Shown here one piece after another: positions 42,576 through 44,657 of a stretch of 44,657 nt of DNA. Position numbers and translations under genes: made by a program. How positions within the stretch are numbered: position 1 is the stretch's first letter; each line of letters opens with the position of its first letter. The stretch is from Nostoc desertorum CM1-VF14 (GTDB taxonomy: Bacteria > Cyanobacteriota > Cyanobacteriia > Cyanobacteriales > Nostocaceae): assembly GCA_019359245.1 (NCBI GenBank), contig JAHHHR010000060.1:1-44657 (forward strand), given 5' to 3'. The notes beneath the pieces are model-generated. The model had not been told where the DNA came from. It made no database searches and was given only the letters and a program-made list of their open reading frames with translations.

Positions 42576-44144
42576 TTAAATCATAAAAGGTTCAAGTTCG
42601 CTGTTCTGCCACTTTTGTTCAACCCGTTCAGTAATCAGCGGTCTGATGATAAACTTGGGCGGGCAACCATTTAGAACATCAATCCGCACGCATGAGTAAG
42701 GCAGGCGGTTCTGGAAATTGTAGTCATGACGACCCACAAAAAGCATTGAATCCGCCACTTTCCGAGTAGGTTTACCTGCAATATCAACAAAAGTCTCCAT
42801 TAATTCAGTCCCCTCTCGCCGTTGATAGCGAGGACGATGACCGCTACCACCAGAGATAATACAGTTAATGTGGGAGTCAGCAAATCCGGTATCAGTTGTG
42901 CAAAGATGCTCCAAACAGTGAGCGTGACCATTTAAAATCAAATCAACTATAGGACGTTCTTTAATTAAAGAACCAAGATTTTGTGCGACTTGCTCAAACA
43001 CCCAGCGTAAGCGGTGGCGAACCGCCAAAGTTTGTGCTTGATTCCACTTGGTAGCTTCTGTGACATAAGGCGGATGGTGGAAAAAGATAATCCGTCCGCG
43101 CACTTCAGAGGTATTCCAAGATTCAATGAGTCTACTACGCAACCATTCAAGTTGTTCAAAATCGATCGCAGGCATTTTATGAGATGCCAATTGTTTTTCA
43201 ATGTCGATTTTGATCTCATTAATTTGGTCTAATTTGGCACTAAGATCATCAAGTTGTTCCGCTTCGGTGGGTTTATCGGGGTTGAGGCGATTGTATATTC
43301 CCAAAATCTGCAATTCTTCTTGATCTATTTCTTGGCGACGCTTTTGCAATTCCCGGCGGTAAATTTCTCCTTCTTGAGTTGCAGGTAAGGGTGATGGTGT
43401 ATTGAAGGTGTTAGAATCCAAAGCGAAAAAGTCAATCCCACCGTAACGGAAAGTGTAATAACGATTAGGTAAGCGGGTAAACTGTCCAGGTTCGTAACGC
43501 AAACAGCGCCCTGTGTCAGTCTTAGCAGTATAGTGTTGATCTAAATGACGTTCCAATTCCGGGGAAGACATCGCCCCTGTATAGTCCATAAATGCCCGTG
43601 CATAAGCATTACCTTGATATGAACCATGCCAACCAATCTCGATATCTTTGTAGCGAAATAGGCGACGTAATGAAGATGTTGTTCCAGTAACTAAACGGTA
43701 CATCAACGGCACATCGTAGTAATCATGATTACCAAGTACTGGCAAGAATGGTATATTAAACACCATGCGGTCATAGGGAATTTCTTTCGGGTTGTCGCCA
43801 CCTACAAGAAATTCGCGGTAAGGCTCAATAAAGTTTGTTGAATAATACTCTTGGGAACCCACCACATAAATTACATCGCCTGTGTGTAACACAAAACTGC
43901 AATCATCGTGGTGAGGAAGCATTAGTTCAGCAACTTTTCGTTGTGGGTGTTGTCGATAATGGGATTGGGTACCGGAATCACCGATAACCATAAACGAAAA
44001 TTCTGGGCTATTTTCTCTGCCATCATCTATAACCATGCAGGTTTGATCAATTCCCCGTTGCACAAAACTTGGATGCATCCACCGCACCCGTTCCTTCATC
44101 TTTTGAATTTTTACAGGAATCGGTGGATCGGAAATCAATTTCAT
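42576..44144 (-). CDS. Large metallophosphoesterase
   Basis: A 522-residue calcineurin-like phosphoesterase. Motifs in order: FMVIGDSGTQSHYRQHP (about residue 52), VLHTGDVIYVVGS (about 85), PVLGNHDYYDVPL (about 135), RIIFFHHPPYVTEA (about 350) and LILNGHAHCLEHL (about 402); these supply the two-metal ligands. Between about 265 and 320 is an inserted helical or coiled-coil segment rich in Glu/Gln/Lys (EIYRRELQKRRQEIDQEELQ). There is no signal peptide, so it is probably cytoplasmic. Substrate unknown. Confidence 0.87.
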   Translation of the reverse strand: MKLISDPPIPVKIQKMKERVRWMHPSFVQRGIDQTCMVIDDGRENSPEFSFMVIGDSGTQSHYRQHPQRKVAELMLPHHDDCSFVLHTGDVIYVVGSQEYYSTNFIEPYREFLVGGDNPKEIPYDRMVFNIPFLPVLGNHDYYDVPLMYRLVTGTTSSLRRLFRYKDIEIGWHGSYQGNAYARAFMDYTGAMSSPELERHLDQHYTAKTDTGRCLRYEPGQFTRLPNRYYTFRYGGIDFFALDSNTFNTPSPLPATQEGEIYRRELQKRRQEIDQEELQILGIYNRLNPDKPTEAEQLDDLSAKLDQINEIKIDIEKQLASHKMPAIDFEQLEWLRSRLIESWNTSEVRGRIIFFHHPPYVTEATKWNQAQTLAVRHRLRWVFEQVAQNLGSLIKERPIVDLILNGHAHCLEHLCTTDTGFADSHINCIISGGSGHRPRYQRREGTELMETFVDIAGKPTRKVADSMLFVGRHDYNFQNRLPYSCVRIDVLNGCPPKFIIRPLITERVEQKWQNSELEPFMI

Positions 44145-44299
44145 GGCTGATAACTCTTGAATGCCTAACCTTACTCACACGCCGATTGTAACGAAATATT
44201 TAATTGTCTCCGCATAAGTAGTTATGATTACCACAGTCATTGCACCCCACCCCATTTTCCCCTTAACCGACAAGTGAGGAGACTGAATTATCGCGATCG
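44145..44299. other. Spacer downstream of the window's last complete gene
   Basis: Short promoter-side spacer of the metallophosphoesterase gene. Nothing else is visible before the TnpB remnant. Confidence 0.4.
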
Positions 44300-44552
44300 C
44301 AACCTTTACAACAGTTTCAAGCGATCGCCCATAAATGGTATGCACAGGAACAGCAAAAGATAGAACCCTCAGTCAAAGGATAATTACTGGAAAGCGATTA
44401 AAACTGACATATTAAATGGACTACCAGAATGGAGTAAATCAGTACGTTACCAAATTAAGTCAATCGCGATCAAAGATGCGTGTTTTGCTGTTAGTAAGGC
44501 TAAGAAAAAGTTTAAGAACGGTAGTGGTATTAGTAATACCAATTTAATATGA
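44300..44552 (+). pseudogene. TnpB (IS605-type OrfB) remnant
   Basis: From about 44385 one frame reads NYWKAIKTDILNGLPEWSKS, VRYQIKSIAIKDACFAVSKA and KKKFKNGSGISNT, ending at a stop at 44552. The PEWxKxVxYQIKxxAIKDA block is characteristic of the N-terminal part of TnpB, the RNA-guided nuclease of IS605/IS200-type elements. The upstream part (QQFQAIAHKWYAQEQQKIEP) is in another frame, so there is a frameshift near 44382, and the catalytic RuvC region is missing. It is a dead fragment. Confidence 0.7.
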
Positions 44553-44657
44553 AGCTGCATAGAATAGAGCTTCCAGGATAAAGTTGTAAGAAGAGACTGA
44601 AATTACCTGCTCAAATGAAAGTTGGTCGAATATTTCTTGGATGCGTTCACGTAAAGC
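44544..44657 (-). CDS. Partial open frame at the window edge
   Basis: The last 38 codons of a minus-strand frame that continues beyond the window: ALRERIQEIFDQLSFEQVIS, VSSYNFILEALFYAASY. The LRERIQEIFDQLS start resembles small cyanobacterial antitoxin-like proteins, but the rest does not, so it may be a damaged copy. It overlaps the TnpB remnant by nine bases. Confidence 0.3.
   Translation of the reverse strand, partial: ALRERIQEIFDQLSFEQVISVSSYNFILEALFYAASY

Overview
The window looks like chromosome from a filamentous, heterocyst-type cyanobacterium of the Nostoc/Anabaena group. Evidence seen in the sequence: photosystem genes (psaI, psbE-psbF-psbL-psbJ, ycf48, rubA) and the NDH-1 genes ndhC-ndhK-ndhJ; many copies of the HIP1 octamer GCGATCGC; short tandem G-rich repeats of the STRR type; several small palindromic repeat families; and PEP-CTERM and Uma2 genes. 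The species assignment is inference; no rRNA or tRNA gene was found.

Layout. 1-4.9 kb: a Tat-exported PhoX-type phosphatase converges on a PEP-CTERM protein; a decayed relative of the latter lies just beyond in the opposite orientation, followed by a small unknown gene. 5.5-15.4 kb: argG, a DedA membrane protein, a STAS protein with a relic copy of its own tail, a coiled-coil protein, rpsF, a fumarylacetoacetate-hydrolase-fold enzyme, a Tic20-like protein, a small Cys-rich protein and a 1028-residue protein with two tandem-repeat arrays. 15.5-20.6 kb is a photosynthesis block: psaI facing the psbEFLJ operon across a strong terminator, then ycf48 and rubA (both used in photosystem assembly), then ndhCKJ with overlapping reading frames. 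psaI, psbF and psbJ are very small genes, and psbJ starts with GTG.

21-27 kb: a PAP2 phosphatase, an unknown membrane protein with C-terminal zinc ribbons, and a same-strand redox group (glutathione peroxidase, NAD-binding epimerase-like protein, an alpha/beta-hydrolase that lacks the usual serine, and a peroxiredoxin-glutaredoxin fusion). 27.1-28.5 kb is a long gene-free leader with a perfect NtcA-type dyad ahead of an ammonium transporter. 30.7-38.2 kb: DUF2141 protein, PG-binding/HEAT protein, DMT exporter, DUF427 protein, a tandem pair of small secreted paralogs (the first truncated) and a soluble lytic transglycosylase. 38.5-39.5 kb: a RAYT transposase flanked by inverted REP palindromes, with a third REP nearby. 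39.6-44.7 kb: a Uma2 nuclease that carries a short repeat inserted in frame, an FAD hydroxylase overlapping it tail to tail, a YebC regulator, a large metallophosphoesterase and the remains of a TnpB gene at the window edge.

Most of the window is ordinary cyanobacterial core and accessory sequence. I did not find a convincing new multi-gene system. The less ordinary signals are the repeat elements (REP/RAYT unit, two MITE-like elements, one small hairpin family, repeat-in-gene insertion), small-scale gene decay next to intact paralogs, the internally repeated 1028-residue protein, and the serine-less hydrolase in the redox cluster.
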